NCBI GenBank assembly: GCA_031254075.1
Contig: JAIRVD010000109.1
Coordinates: forward strand, 1-8,131
Length of the DNA: 8,131 bases
DNA from: Clostridiales bacterium
Lineage (GTDB): Bacteria; Bacillota; Clostridia; Lachnospirales; WQUN01
Direction of reading: 5' to 3'
Part shown: positions 1 to 6,653 of the stretch, one piece after another
Layout: every line of letters begins with the position of its first letter
How positions within the stretch are numbered: the stretch's first letter is position 1
Program-made: the position numbers and the translations under genes
Notes under the pieces: generated by a model
The model's database searches: none
Told to the model about the DNA's origin: nothing
The model's input: only the letters and a program-made list of their open reading frames with translations

Positions 1-543
1 ACCGAACGAAGCAACAGGCAAAGGGGCGAAATGATGCAGGCAATCAAAGGCATTTCAGACGCCAGCGACCAAATCGAAAAAATTATCAAAGTCATCGAAG
101 ATATTGCGTTCCAAACCAATCTTCTCGCGCTTAACGCCGCCGTCGAAGCCGCCCGCGCGGGTGAAGCAGGCAAGGGCTTCGCCGTCGTCGCCGACGAAGT
201 GCGCACGCTCGCGGCAAAAAGCGCAGAAGCCGCAAAGGAATCCGGCAGCCTAATCAACGCCACCGTCGAAAAAGCTCATCTCGGCCTTAGCATCGCCACC
301 GAAACCGCCGCCTCCCTCAAAAAAGTAGTTGACGGCATCGCAGAAAACACCGAAATCGTCGCAAACATCACCTCCTCTTCCCAAGAACAGGCTTCTGTCA
401 TCAGCAGCCTAAACACCATCATCAACGATATTTCAAGTATCGTCCAAGAAAACAGCTCCATTGCCGAAGAAAGCGCCGCCTCATCAGAAGAACTCAGCGC
501 ACAGGCTGAACATTTGGAGAATTTGTTGAATGATTTTAAGTAG
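1..543 (+). CDS. Methyl-accepting chemotaxis protein, C-terminal signalling domain (5' partial)
   Basis: This is the cytoplasmic coiled-coil end of a chemoreceptor. Such proteins pass ligand signals through CheW to the kinase CheA and adapt by CheR/CheB methylation of glutamates. The frame is open from base 1, so the sensor, membrane and HAMP parts lie upstream of the window; the ATG at 31 is internal. The hallmark hairpin tip is at 100-207 ([20 protein letters not shown], then [12 protein letters not shown]). About 125 residues follow the tip, roughly 17-18 heptads, ending in LLNDFK at the TAG stop. The segment [10 protein letters not shown] (about 454-483) fits the classical methylation consensus, with the Glu pair at 466-471; TSSSQEQAS (about 370-396) is a near match. 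There is no C-terminal NWETF-type CheR tether. Family identity is certain; the ligand cannot be told. Confidence 0.96.
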   Translation, partial: TERSNRQRGEMMQAIKGISDASDQIEKIIKVIEDIAFQTNLLALNAAVEAARAGEAGKGFAVVADEVRTLAAKSAEAAKESGSLINATVEKAHLGLSIATETAASLKKVVDGIAENTEIVANITSSSQEQASVISSLNTIINDISSIVQENSSIAEESAASSEELSAQAEHLENLLNDFK

Positions 544-584
544 AGGCAACCCCGAAAATATTGATGTGATTACCGCACTACAGC

Positions 585-618
585 AAAAACCCCTGATTCA
601 TTTGAAACAGGGGTTTTT
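585..618. terminator. Bidirectional intrinsic terminator between convergent MCP and tRNA-Thr
   Basis: A perfect 11-bp inverted repeat (AAAAACCCCTG at 585-595, CAGGGGTTTTT at 608-618) encloses a 12-nt spacer. Within the spacer TTC (597-599) can also pair with GAA (604-606). The sequence reads the same on both strands, so each direction shows a C/G stem followed by five U residues. It lies 41 bp after the chemoreceptor stop and 7 bp beyond the 3' end of the minus-strand tRNA, so it plausibly ends both transcripts. Confidence 0.88.
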
Positions 619-625
619 ACATAAA

Positions 626-698
626 AGCTAATGGCGGGACTCAAACCCGCGACCTATTGATTACGAATCAATTGCTCTATCAACTGAGCTACATTAGC
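626..698 (-). tRNA. tRNA-Thr, anticodon CGT (reads ACG)
   Basis: Read on the minus strand, a complete cloverleaf forms. The acceptor is GCTAATG/CATTAGC (698-692 with 633-627), the D arm GCTC/GAGC, the anticodon stem ATTGA/TCAAT with loop TTCGTAA, and the T arm GCGGG/CCCGC with loop TTTGAGT. All stems are fully Watson-Crick. The anticodon CGT is at 665-663. G1-C72, C2-G71 and anticodon bases G35/U36 agree with known threonyl-tRNA synthetase identity elements. The discriminator is U73 (base 626), unlike the A73 of E. coli. CCA is not encoded (TTT follows), so it must be added after transcription. Positions 19 and 56 are A and U instead of the usual G and C. The gene sits downstream of mfd on the same strand with its own promoter. 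Confidence 0.97.
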
Positions 699-707
699 GT
701 GAAGAGA

Positions 708-736
708 ATTATACATAATAAATTTATATGTGACAA
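708..736 (-). promoter_or_regulatory. Sigma-A/sigma-70-type promoter of tRNA-Thr
   Basis: On the minus strand there is a -35 element TTGTCA (736-731, five of six consensus bases), exactly 17 bp of AT-rich spacer, and a perfect -10 TATAAT (713-708). Transcription would start near 701-702, only 3-4 nt before the mature tRNA 5' end at 698, a short leader typical of stable RNA genes. It lies in the 83-bp gap between the mfd stop and the tRNA. Confidence 0.85.
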
Positions 737-781
737 GATAATTTTACCTGCCGTGTACGGAAATTCATGGATTGATACAAG

Positions 782-3700
782 CTATTTTATACTCTCAAGC
801 AGTGCGCGGATTTCGCGGATGCGGGCTGTGCCGCCGTCTTCGGGTGGTTTTTCGTCTTTGTAGGCGCGGATTGTGATATAGGGATTTTGCGACATGGTGA
901 ACAACAGGCGTGTGGGGTTTTGAGTAATGGTTTTCATGACTTTGTCGGGGTCAACGGGGGCGTCGGGGCGGAACGAGACTACGATGTTCAAGCCTTTTTG
1001 CATTACGGAAATTACGCCGAGTGCGCGTGCTTCGGCTTTCATGAGGGCAACGTCGAGAAGATTTATAACCGGCGGCGGAAGGTTGCCATAGCGGTCTTCT
1101 ATTTCTTCTTCAACGTCGTGATAATCTTGTTGATTTGAAATCAGCGAGATTTTTTTATAGATTTCCAGTTTTTGCTGTTCGTCGGGAATCAGGCGCGGCG
1201 GAATGAACGCGTCAACGCTGATGTCGATGTTGGTTTCGTGGGTTTCTTTTTGCGGGGAACCGCGAAGTTCACCGACTGCCTCGGAGAGAAGTTTGCAGTA
1301 CATATCATAGCCGACGGAATCCATATGACCGTGCTGTTGTTGCCCGAGAAGATTTCCCGCGCCGCGAATTTCCAAGTCACGCATCGCGATTTTGAAACCC
1401 GCGCCGAATTCCGTGAACTCGCGAATGGTATGCAGGCGTTTTTCGGCTTCTTCTTGCAGAACCTTGTCGCGTCTGTACATTAGATAAGCGTATGCGAGAC
1501 GGCTCGAACGCCCTACACGCCCGCGAAGCTGATAAAGCTGCGAAAGCCCCATGTAATCGGCGTTTTGGATGATGATTGTGTTTACATTGGGAATATCCAA
1601 GCCTGTTTCGATGATTGTTGTGCAGACTAAGACGTCCACATCGCCCTCAACGAAATCGTGCATGATGTTTTCCAGTTCCGTTTCGGACATCTGTCCATGC
1701 GCGAACGCGATTCGCGCCTCGGGAACAAGCTCTTGCACACGGGAGGCTTCTTCGGCGATATTTCGCACACGATTATGCAGGTAATAGACTTGCCCGCCGC
1801 GTGCGAGTTCGCGGTTAATCGCGTCGCGAACAAATTCCGCGTTATATTCCATCACATAAGTTTGAACGGGGCGGCGTTCTTCGGGCGGCTCGTCAAGCAG
1901 GCTCATGTCGCGGATTCCGGTGAGCGAAAAATGCAGCGTTCGCGGAATCGGCGTTGCGGTAAGCGTAAGAACATCTACATTTGAGCGCATTTCCTTTAAT
2001 TTTTCTTTGTGACCGACACCGAAGCGTTGTTCTTCGTCAACGATGATAAGCCCTAAATCCTTGAATTTCACATCCTTCGAAAGCAACCTGTGCGTTCCGA
2101 TTACGATGTCGGACAAACCTTTTTCCAAATTTTTCAGCGTTTCTTGTTGCTCTTTACGCGACTGAAAACGCGAAAGACGTTCGACGGTTATCGGATATGA
2201 TTTCATTCGCGACGTAAACGTATGATAATGCTGTTGCGCCAAAATCGTCGTCGGCACAAGATACGCAACCTGTTTTCCGTCTTGCACGGCTTTGAACGCC
2301 GCACGAATCGCGATTTCCGTTTTACCGTAGCCTACATCGCCGCAAATCAGCCTGTCCATCACACGCGAGGATTCCATATCCTGTTTTACATCTTCTATGG
2401 CGGCAATTTGGTCGTCGGTTTCGTTATACTCGAATTGACTTTCGAATTCCGACTGCCAAACGGTGTCGGTGCCGTAGATATGCGCCTTAGCCGCCGCGCG
2501 TTCGGCATAGAGCTTTATTAAATCCTCCGCGAGAATTTCAACGGCTTGCCGCGCACGCGATTTCGCCTTTGCCCAATCCGCGCCGCCGAGTTTTGATAAT
2601 TTCGCGGTTTCTCGTCCGCCGATGTATTTTTGAATCATATCCATCTGCGAAGTTTGTACATATAAATGCCCGCCGTCAGAGTATTCCAGTTTTAAATAAT
2701 CTCTCGAAAGCCCGTCGCTTGTAACCTGCTCGATGCCTCGGAAAATGCCGATTCCGTGATTGTCATGCACGATGTAATCGCCGATACGTAAATCGGTAAA
2801 ATGCGAAATTGTTTCGGCATGATATTGTCTGCGCCTCGACTTCGACTTCGACTTATGCTTGCGATGAGATTTTTCTGTCGTGATAATTTCCTTGTCGGTG
2901 ATAACCGCGAGCTTGATATCGCGATATTCAAACCCCGCGGAAAGCGTTCCGCGCGTAACCGTTACCAAATTCGTTGCCAAATTTTCGCCGTCAAGCGTTT
3001 CGGTGAAACGCGCAAGCATGTCCATTTCGTTTAACGATGCGGTAATTTGCTCGCCCTGCCGCCGCGAACCCGCCAAAATCGCGACAAGATATCCGTCGTC
3101 CACCCAGCGTGCCAAATCTTCTTTAAGCTCACCGGGCTTACTTCTGAGCGGCGCACACGACCGCGCGTCAGCTTGAACTTCCGTAGCGTTCGGAAAATCA
3201 TCAAGCTCATCCGACATCGACGATAATAAAATGCGCGCAAATTTTTGCGTCTTATGCAAAATCTGCGCCCACGGCATAATCACATTAATTTGAAGCGGAA
3301 GAAGCCGCCCCGTAATCAAACGATGGTTTATGCTTTCTTCGTATTCTGCCCAAACGGTGTCCATGTGAACCGTAATTCGATTCGGGCTGTCGAAAAAAAT
3401 TACTGTGTTATCGGGGAAATAATCCAGCAAATTGCATTCTTCCTCATAGAAAAACGGGAAAAACGCGTCCGCTTCCGCCGAATCCTCGCTCCAATTTTCC
3501 AAAGTGCTTTTTATTAAATCGGAAAGAATTTTTTCTTCATCGTAACGTTCGTTTTTCAGCAATGCCTTTTTTTGAACTTCCGTCGCCGCGCGAATTTTTT
3601 CCTTTGCGTGCTGTAAACGTTTCGCATTAAAAACCAATTCTCTTACGGGATAAATTTCAAAGCTTTGCGCGTTTTCAACCGAACGCTGCGAAAGCGAATC

Positions 3701-4357
3701 AATTATTCTAATCGAATCAATATCGTCGCCGAAGAATTCCAAACGCAATGCCTGACTTTCGCCCAATTGAACATCGCCGTCTGTGTTCCGAAACTTCGCA
3801 ACAGCCGGAAAAATATCCAAAATTCCGCCGCGCAGAGCAACCTGACCGGGTCCTTCAGCCAAAGAGCTTCGTTCATATCCCATTTGTGCAAGCCTCTTTA
3901 AAAGCAACTCGACCTCGCAAGCATCCCCGACCGAAAGATTCAAACGATAACGCTCAAAAATTTGCGGCGGAATCATTCTGTCAAGCAGAGCCTCGGCGGA
4001 TAAAATCACAACGGGCGCGGTTTCGTTGCGAAGCGCATCCAACACACGCAAACGCTGACGCGTAATATCCGGGCTTTTTACATCGGCGGCATAAAAAATT
4101 AAATCGCGGCTGGGGTATATGCTGCAATTCTCACGCATAAAATAATGCATATCTTCATATATTTCTTTTGCCTTTAATTCCGACGACGCAATAATCAATG
4201 CAGAACGTTTCGTTTCGCTCAACACTGCCGCCGTCATATGATATTTTTGCGCGCTGACCGCTCCGCTCACCCAAAGCGTATTGTTTTTCTTAATCGAAGA
4301 TAAAACCCTGTCGAATACAACTGAATTTTTCAACGGAGTAAATAATGCATTATTCAT
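782..4357 (-). CDS. mfd: Transcription-repair coupling factor Mfd
   Basis: Mfd is an ATP-driven dsDNA translocase that pushes RNA polymerase stalled at lesions off DNA and recruits UvrA for nucleotide excision repair. With the ATG at 4357 it is 1191 aa, close to the family's usual 1150-1180. In order: a UvrB-like N-terminal module (RGGILDIFP, about 176-184); a Lys/Arg-rich stretch (about 496-513) before the CarD-like RNA polymerase interaction domain (IGDYIVHDNHGIGIFRGIE, about 525-543); then the RecG-like helicase motor with Walker A GDVGYGKTE (673-681), DEEQ (774-777), TATP (800-803) and motif VI QLRGRVGR (943-950); and the C-terminal TRCF domain. A longer form from TTG at 4378 is possible, but the AAGGAG site at 4373-4368 lies downstream of that TTG and 10 nt before the ATG, so the ATG is preferred. 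It overlaps the end of pth by 8 bp. No clear terminator follows it. Confidence 0.98.
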   Translation of the reverse strand: MNNALFTPLKNSVVFDRVLSSIKKNNTLWVSGAVSAQKYHMTAAVLSETKRSALIIASSELKAKEIYEDMHYFMRENCSIYPSRDLIFYAADVKSPDITRQRLRVLDALRNETAPVVILSAEALLDRMIPPQIFERYRLNLSVGDACEVELLLKRLAQMGYERSSLAEGPGQVALRGGILDIFPAVAKFRNTDGDVQLGESQALRLEFFGDDIDSIRIIDSLSQRSVENAQSFEIYPVRELVFNAKRLQHAKEKIRAATEVQKKALLKNERYDEEKILSDLIKSTLENWSEDSAEADAFFPFFYEEECNLLDYFPDNTVIFFDSPNRITVHMDTVWAEYEESINHRLITGRLLPLQINVIMPWAQILHKTQKFARILLSSMSDELDDFPNATEVQADARSCAPLRSKPGELKEDLARWVDDGYLVAILAGSRRQGEQITASLNEMDMLARFTETLDGENLATNLVTVTRGTLSAGFEYRDIKLAVITDKEIITTEKSHRKHKSKSKSRRRQYHAETISHFTDLRIGDYIVHDNHGIGIFRGIEQVTSDGLSRDYLKLEYSDGGHLYVQTSQMDMIQKYIGGRETAKLSKLGGADWAKAKSRARQAVEILAEDLIKLYAERAAAKAHIYGTDTVWQSEFESQFEYNETDDQIAAIEDVKQDMESSRVMDRLICGDVGYGKTEIAIRAAFKAVQDGKQVAYLVPTTILAQQHYHTFTSRMKSYPITVERLSRFQSRKEQQETLKNLEKGLSDIVIGTHRLLSKDVKFKDLGLIIVDEEQRFGVGHKEKLKEMRSNVDVLTLTATPIPRTLHFSLTGIRDMSLLDEPPEERRPVQTYVMEYNAEFVRDAINRELARGGQVYYLHNRVRNIAEEASRVQELVPEARIAFAHGQMSETELENIMHDFVEGDVDVLVCTTIIETGLDIPNVNTIIIQNADYMGLSQLYQLRGRVGRSSRLAYAYLMYRRDKVLQEEAEKRLHTIREFTEFGAGFKIAMRDLEIRGAGNLLGQQQHGHMDSVGYDMYCKLLSEAVGELRGSPQKETHETNIDISVDAFIPPRLIPDEQQKLEIYKKISLISNQQDYHDVEEEIEDRYGNLPPPVINLLDVALMKAEARALGVISVMQKGLNIVVSFRPDAPVDPDKVMKTITQNPTRLLFTMSQNPYITIRAYKDEKPPEDGGTARIREIRALLESIK

Positions 4358-4952
4358 TTTGGCTTTGCTCCTTGACAATTTTTTTATTGTAAAAATTCAT
4401 CGCCGCAGTTGTTCCTTCATTTAATATAAGTTGAACCGCGTCGCCTGCCTTTGTGATTCCTGCTATCATATCTTCCCATTCTTCGCGTAAAAAGCGGCTT
4501 AATACATAGTCGGACAGAGTCCAAGACGGCGGCATCGAGCCGATTCCGATACGCACCCGCGTAAATTCATCCGTGCCGAGCTGCGAAATAATATTCTGCA
4601 TTCCCTTTTGCCCGTTCGCGCCGCCGCGTTCACGCACGCGAATATCCCCCACGGGAAGGGAAACGTCGTCGTAAATAACGATTAACTCCGATGGGGGTAA
4701 TTTGTAAAAGTTCAGCAAAGCGCGAACGGCTTCACCGGAAAGATTCATATAAGTCATGGGTTTTACAAGCATGATTTGCGAAATAATTTTTCCTTCGCCT
4801 TTTATGCTGCCGACGTGCGCGCGGAATTTTCGGTCTGATTTCATCGAAATATTAAAATCGAAACTCAGCTTGTCAATCGTTTCAAAACCCACATTATGCC
4901 GAGTACCTTTATAAGCGTCGCCCGGATTTCCCAAACCTGCAATTAATTTCAT
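4350..4952 (-). CDS. pth: Peptidyl-tRNA hydrolase
   Basis: Pth cleaves the ester bond of peptidyl-tRNAs released from stalled ribosomes, recycling tRNA in the cytoplasm. The 200-aa length fits the bacterial family (E. coli 194). Visible hallmarks are GLGNPG (6-11, with Asn9), the catalytic segment GTRHNVGF (16-23, with His19), KPMTYMNLSGE (64-74, with Asn70) and YDD (94-96, with the aspartate that orients the histidine). The usual GHNG loop reads GQKG (114-117), so the conserved His-Asn pair is Gln115-Lys116 here; the rest of that segment (IISQLGTDEFTRVRIGIG) is normal. A GGAAGTGA-like binding site precedes the ATG. The stop overlaps the mfd start as ATGAATAA. The pth-mfd neighbourhood resembles spoVC-fin-mfd of Bacillus subtilis, without the small fin gene. 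Confidence 0.97.
   Translation of the reverse strand: MKLIAGLGNPGDAYKGTRHNVGFETIDKLSFDFNISMKSDRKFRAHVGSIKGEGKIISQIMLVKPMTYMNLSGEAVRALLNFYKLPPSELIVIYDDVSLPVGDIRVRERGGANGQKGMQNIISQLGTDEFTRVRIGIGSMPPSWTLSDYVLSRFLREEWEDMIAGITKAGDAVQLILNEGTTAAMNFYNKKIVKEQSQNE
4368..4373 (-). promoter_or_regulatory. Ribosome binding site of mfd, inside pth
   Basis: AAGGAG on the minus strand (two codons for Lys-Glu near the Pth C-terminus) lies 10 nt upstream of the mfd ATG at 4357-4355. It cannot serve the TTG at 4378, which lies before it, so it decides the mfd start. Being translated as part of pth, it suggests translational coupling of the two genes. Confidence 0.75.
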
Positions 4953-4977
4953 GGCTTCACTTCCGATTATTACAAGA

Positions 4978-5006
4978 AGGTTACATCAAGATTTCCGCGA
5001 AGTCAA
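4978..5006 (-). promoter_or_regulatory. Possible weak promoter for the pth-mfd unit
   Basis: On the minus strand TTGACT (5006-5001, five of six -35 bases) is followed after 17 bp by TAACCT (4983-4978, only three of six -10 bases). Position and spacing suit a promoter for pth, but the -10 match is poor. A TGT-AATAAT extended -10-like stretch nearer the gene would leave almost no leader. Transcription could also come from within the divergent region. Confidence 0.3.
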
Positions 5007-5039
5007 CGGGATTAAGCTTGTTCAAAAAAAATTATCTGA

Positions 5040-5080
5040 TTGTATTGTAAACATCTTGTAAAAAAATTGTAAGTATTGTA
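5040..5080 (+). repeat. Five TTGTA direct repeats, partly helically phased
   Basis: TTGTA begins at 5040, 5045, 5056, 5067 and 5076, giving spacings of 5, 11, 11 and 9 bp. The middle three copies extend to TTGTAA. Intervals of 11, 11 and 9 bp are near one DNA helical turn. The copy at 5056 doubles as the -35 element and the last copy overlaps the -10 (5079-5084). This may be an operator for a regulator of the transport operon, or simply repeated promoter-like sequence. Confidence 0.6.
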
Positions 5081-5084
5081 GAAT
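5056..5084 (+). promoter_or_regulatory. Likely promoter of the ABC transport operon
   Basis: TTGTAA (5056-5061, four of six -35 bases), a 17-bp spacer and TAGAAT (5079-5084, five of six -10 bases) form a sigma-A/sigma-70-type promoter. The start point would be near 5091, giving a leader of about 47 nt that opens with a short GGG-TAAAA-CCC hairpin sequence (5092-5102) and ends in the strong ribosome binding site. Confidence 0.62.
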
Positions 5085-5126
5085 GCCACGAGGGTAAAAC
5101 CCAAAATAAAAAATAAATTTAAAAAC

Positions 5127-5132
5127 AGGAGG
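5127..5132 (+). promoter_or_regulatory. Strong ribosome binding site of the binding-protein gene
   Basis: A full AGGAGG lies 5 nt before the ATG at 5138 in an A-rich, unstructured leader. This is the strongest Shine-Dalgarno sequence in the window and fits high expression of a solute-binding protein. Confidence 0.88.
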
Positions 5133-5137
5133 TAAAA

Positions 5138-6577
5138 ATGAAAAGAGCATGGCTTTTAGTAGTACTCGCGCTGGTAGCGTTGGTTGCTTTCTCGGCGTGC
5201 AGGAATGGAAATGAATCAGGCACCGGAACAGAGACCGGTACCGGAACCCCCTCTGCTCCCGGGGGCGCAGATACCAACGTCGCCACGGGAACTTACGTTT
5301 ACCCGACAGGTCCGCGCGGTGAAGGTGTTGAAATTGTTATTTACGGTTGGAATGATGAACTCGCAACAGCTATGGCACGCTATAAGGAAATGAACCCGGA
5401 TTTCCTGTATACGTTTAGACCGGTAACACACTTCACAGACTGGGACGGCTCATACGAAATCGGGCTTAATGCCGCTCTTCTTGCCGGCGGCGCAGATGCG
5501 CCCGACGTATACTTCGTCGAGTCCGCATTCGCAGTCAACTACACTCAGTTTGACTTTGCTCACTATGCAATGCCGTACTCTGAGCTTCTCGGCGTAAATG
5601 TTCGTCCGCTCATTGAATCGGCGGAAATTTCGCAGTTTATCGTTGATGCCGGCACAAACCCCCAAGGTGAAGTTGTCGGTCTTGGTTTCCAACATACAGG
5701 TTCCGGCTTCATCTATCGTCGTGACCTCGCCGAACAAATCTGGGGCGACGGCAGTCCCACAGCAGTAGCGGGCAGAATCGGTCCCGGTTGGGATAAGTTC
5801 CTTGAAGCCGCTGCAGAAGCCGACGCAGAAGGCATCTCGATGCTCTCGGATATGGCGGACGCATGGCAAGCAATCAGAAATTCTCCCAATCCTTGGATTG
5901 TAAACGACCGTTTAGTGATAGACGACCAGCGTATGTCATACCTTGATATCGGTCATACCCTCTATCAAGGCGGCTTCACAAACGAAGGCGGCACATGGAA
6001 CGACAGTTGGTTTGCCGATATGTCCGGTTCCGGCTCAAGACCCGTTCTTGGCTTCCTCGGCCCCGCATGGTTAATCAACTATGTTATAGCAGGCAACGCA
6101 GGCGACACTGCCGGCGATTGGGGTCTTGTTGCTGCTCCCGAGGCGTTTGCATGGGGAGGCACATGGTCAATAGTCAACAAAAATTCCAGCGCAGAAGTAC
6201 ACGCAGGTCTTGCGGAGCTTATTTACTGGCTTAAATTAGACACATCGGATACAGGCTTCCTGTATCAGTTTGGCGGCGGCACACTTTATGACAACAGTGC
6301 AATAGAATACGACATGGCGAAGGACATGGTTTCGTCGCAAGTTGTTCAACGCAGATTAACCCAAACACTCGATTTCCTCGGCGGTCAAGACATGGCTCCG
6401 GTGTTCATTGAAGCGGGCGCCGCATTCACAACAAGAGGATGGGGTCCGTACGACAGGGAAATCAACGGTGCTTTTTCTGACTGGGCAATGCAATACTTCC
6501 AAGGCAGTGTATCCCGTGATGATATGTTGGCCGGTTTCCGTCAACAGATTCAAGACACGTTGGGCTTTGGTTCATAA
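5138..6577 (+). CDS. ABC transporter solute-binding lipoprotein (family 1, CUT1 type)
   Basis: A 479-aa extracellular solute-binding protein, probably for a carbohydrate, that would capture substrate outside the membrane and deliver it to the two permeases encoded downstream. The N-terminus is a lipoprotein signal: Lys-Arg, a hydrophobic core (about 5-18), then FSAC with lipidated Cys21; Phe at -3 is slightly off the usual Leu. A Gly/Thr/Ser-rich linker (about 24-50) tethers the mature domain. Family features follow: a first beta strand VEIVIYGWND (64-73), ALLAGGADAPDVYFVE (113-128), GLGFQHTGSGFIYRRDL (181-197), GWDKFLEAA (217-225), GPAWLINYVIAGNAGDWG-like core (308-329) and a late GGTWSIVNKNSS hinge segment (340-351). 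Many Trp, Tyr and Phe residues suit sugar stacking. The actual substrate cannot be read from the sequence. A strong terminator follows the stop by 29 bp. Confidence 0.93.
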   Translation: MKRAWLLVVLALVALVAFSACRNGNESGTGTETGTGTPSAPGGADTNVATGTYVYPTGPRGEGVEIVIYGWNDELATAMARYKEMNPDFLYTFRPVTHFTDWDGSYEIGLNAALLAGGADAPDVYFVESAFAVNYTQFDFAHYAMPYSELLGVNVRPLIESAEISQFIVDAGTNPQGEVVGLGFQHTGSGFIYRRDLAEQIWGDGSPTAVAGRIGPGWDKFLEAAAEADAEGISMLSDMADAWQAIRNSPNPWIVNDRLVIDDQRMSYLDIGHTLYQGGFTNEGGTWNDSWFADMSGSGSRPVLGFLGPAWLINYVIAGNAGDTAGDWGLVAAPEAFAWGGTWSIVNKNSSAEVHAGLAELIYWLKLDTSDTGFLYQFGGGTLYDNSAIEYDMAKDMVSSQVVQRRLTQTLDFLGGQDMAPVFIEAGAAFTTRGWGPYDREINGAFSDWAMQYFQGSVSRDDMLAGFRQQIQDTLGFGS

Positions 6578-6606
6578 AAAAGTTCCGGTACTAGGCAATT
6601 AATCTG

Positions 6607-6640
6607 ACCGGGGCGGCGAATTCCGCCGCCCCGGTTTTCT
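6607..6640 (+). terminator. Strong intrinsic terminator inside the transport operon
   Basis: A perfect 12-bp GC-rich stem (ACCGGGGCGGCG at 6607-6618, CGCCGCCCCGGT at 6624-6635) with a 5-nt loop is followed by a T-rich tract (TTTTCTTATT). It lies between the binding-protein stop (6577) and the permease ribosome binding site (6654). No promoter fits between hairpin and permease, so the permeases depend on read-through or on a processed transcript. The same stem could also protect the 3' end of an abundant binding-protein mRNA. Confidence 0.9.
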
Positions 6641-6653
6641 TATTATCTTATTG

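Larger units (their letters stand above)
4953..5137. other. Divergent AT-rich intergenic region between pth and the transport operon
   Basis: This 185-bp gap holds the upstream signals for both the minus-strand pth-mfd unit and the plus-strand transport operon. The right half is strongly AT-rich, with A/T runs (5023-5031, 5060-5066, 5104-5125). No RNA gene or convincing small reading frame was seen. Separate entries cover the promoters, the TTGTA repeat series and the operon's ribosome binding site. Confidence 0.8.

Noticed and set aside
1..34. Possible frameshift near the GGGG run at 23-26 in the chemoreceptor: the second frame reads NEATGKGAK before a stop, which also resembles receptor sequence.
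   Set aside because: The first frame is open through base 1, and its [11 protein letters not shown] also matches the family pattern before the tip. Ten codons are too few to decide, so no frameshift is called.
1172..3901. Several open frames of 70-108 codons on the plus strand opposite mfd (for example 1172-1483, 1658-1984, 2222-2521, 3245-3517).
   Set aside because: They are antisense to a clearly coding, full-length mfd, show no recognisable protein features and no consistent ribosome binding sites. Open antisense frames are expected in a gene of this composition.
4358..4378. TTG at 4378 as the mfd start, adding seven residues.
   Set aside because: No ribosome binding site precedes it, while AAGGAG lies between it and the ATG at 4357 at a usable distance.
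5046..5059. Catabolite-response (cre) element at the transport promoter.
   Set aside because: It has three mismatches to the consensus, including loss of the central CG, so it is better explained by the TTGTA repeats.
5222..5244. ACCGG repeats and the CCGGTACCGG palindrome at the start of the binding-protein gene as a regulatory site.
   Set aside because: They lie within codons of the low-complexity Gly-Thr linker, and the repeat follows from the repeated amino acids.
5450..5869. A 139-codon minus-strand frame opposite the binding-protein gene.
   Set aside because: It is rich in Cys and Arg, resembles no family and lies wholly antisense to a well-supported gene.
6585..6611. Antiterminator pairing of CCGGT (6585-6589) with ACCGG (6607-6611) upstream of the operon terminator.
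   Set aside because: A five-pair helix cannot plausibly compete with the 12-bp terminator stem without a ligand-binding structure, and none is visible in the short gap.
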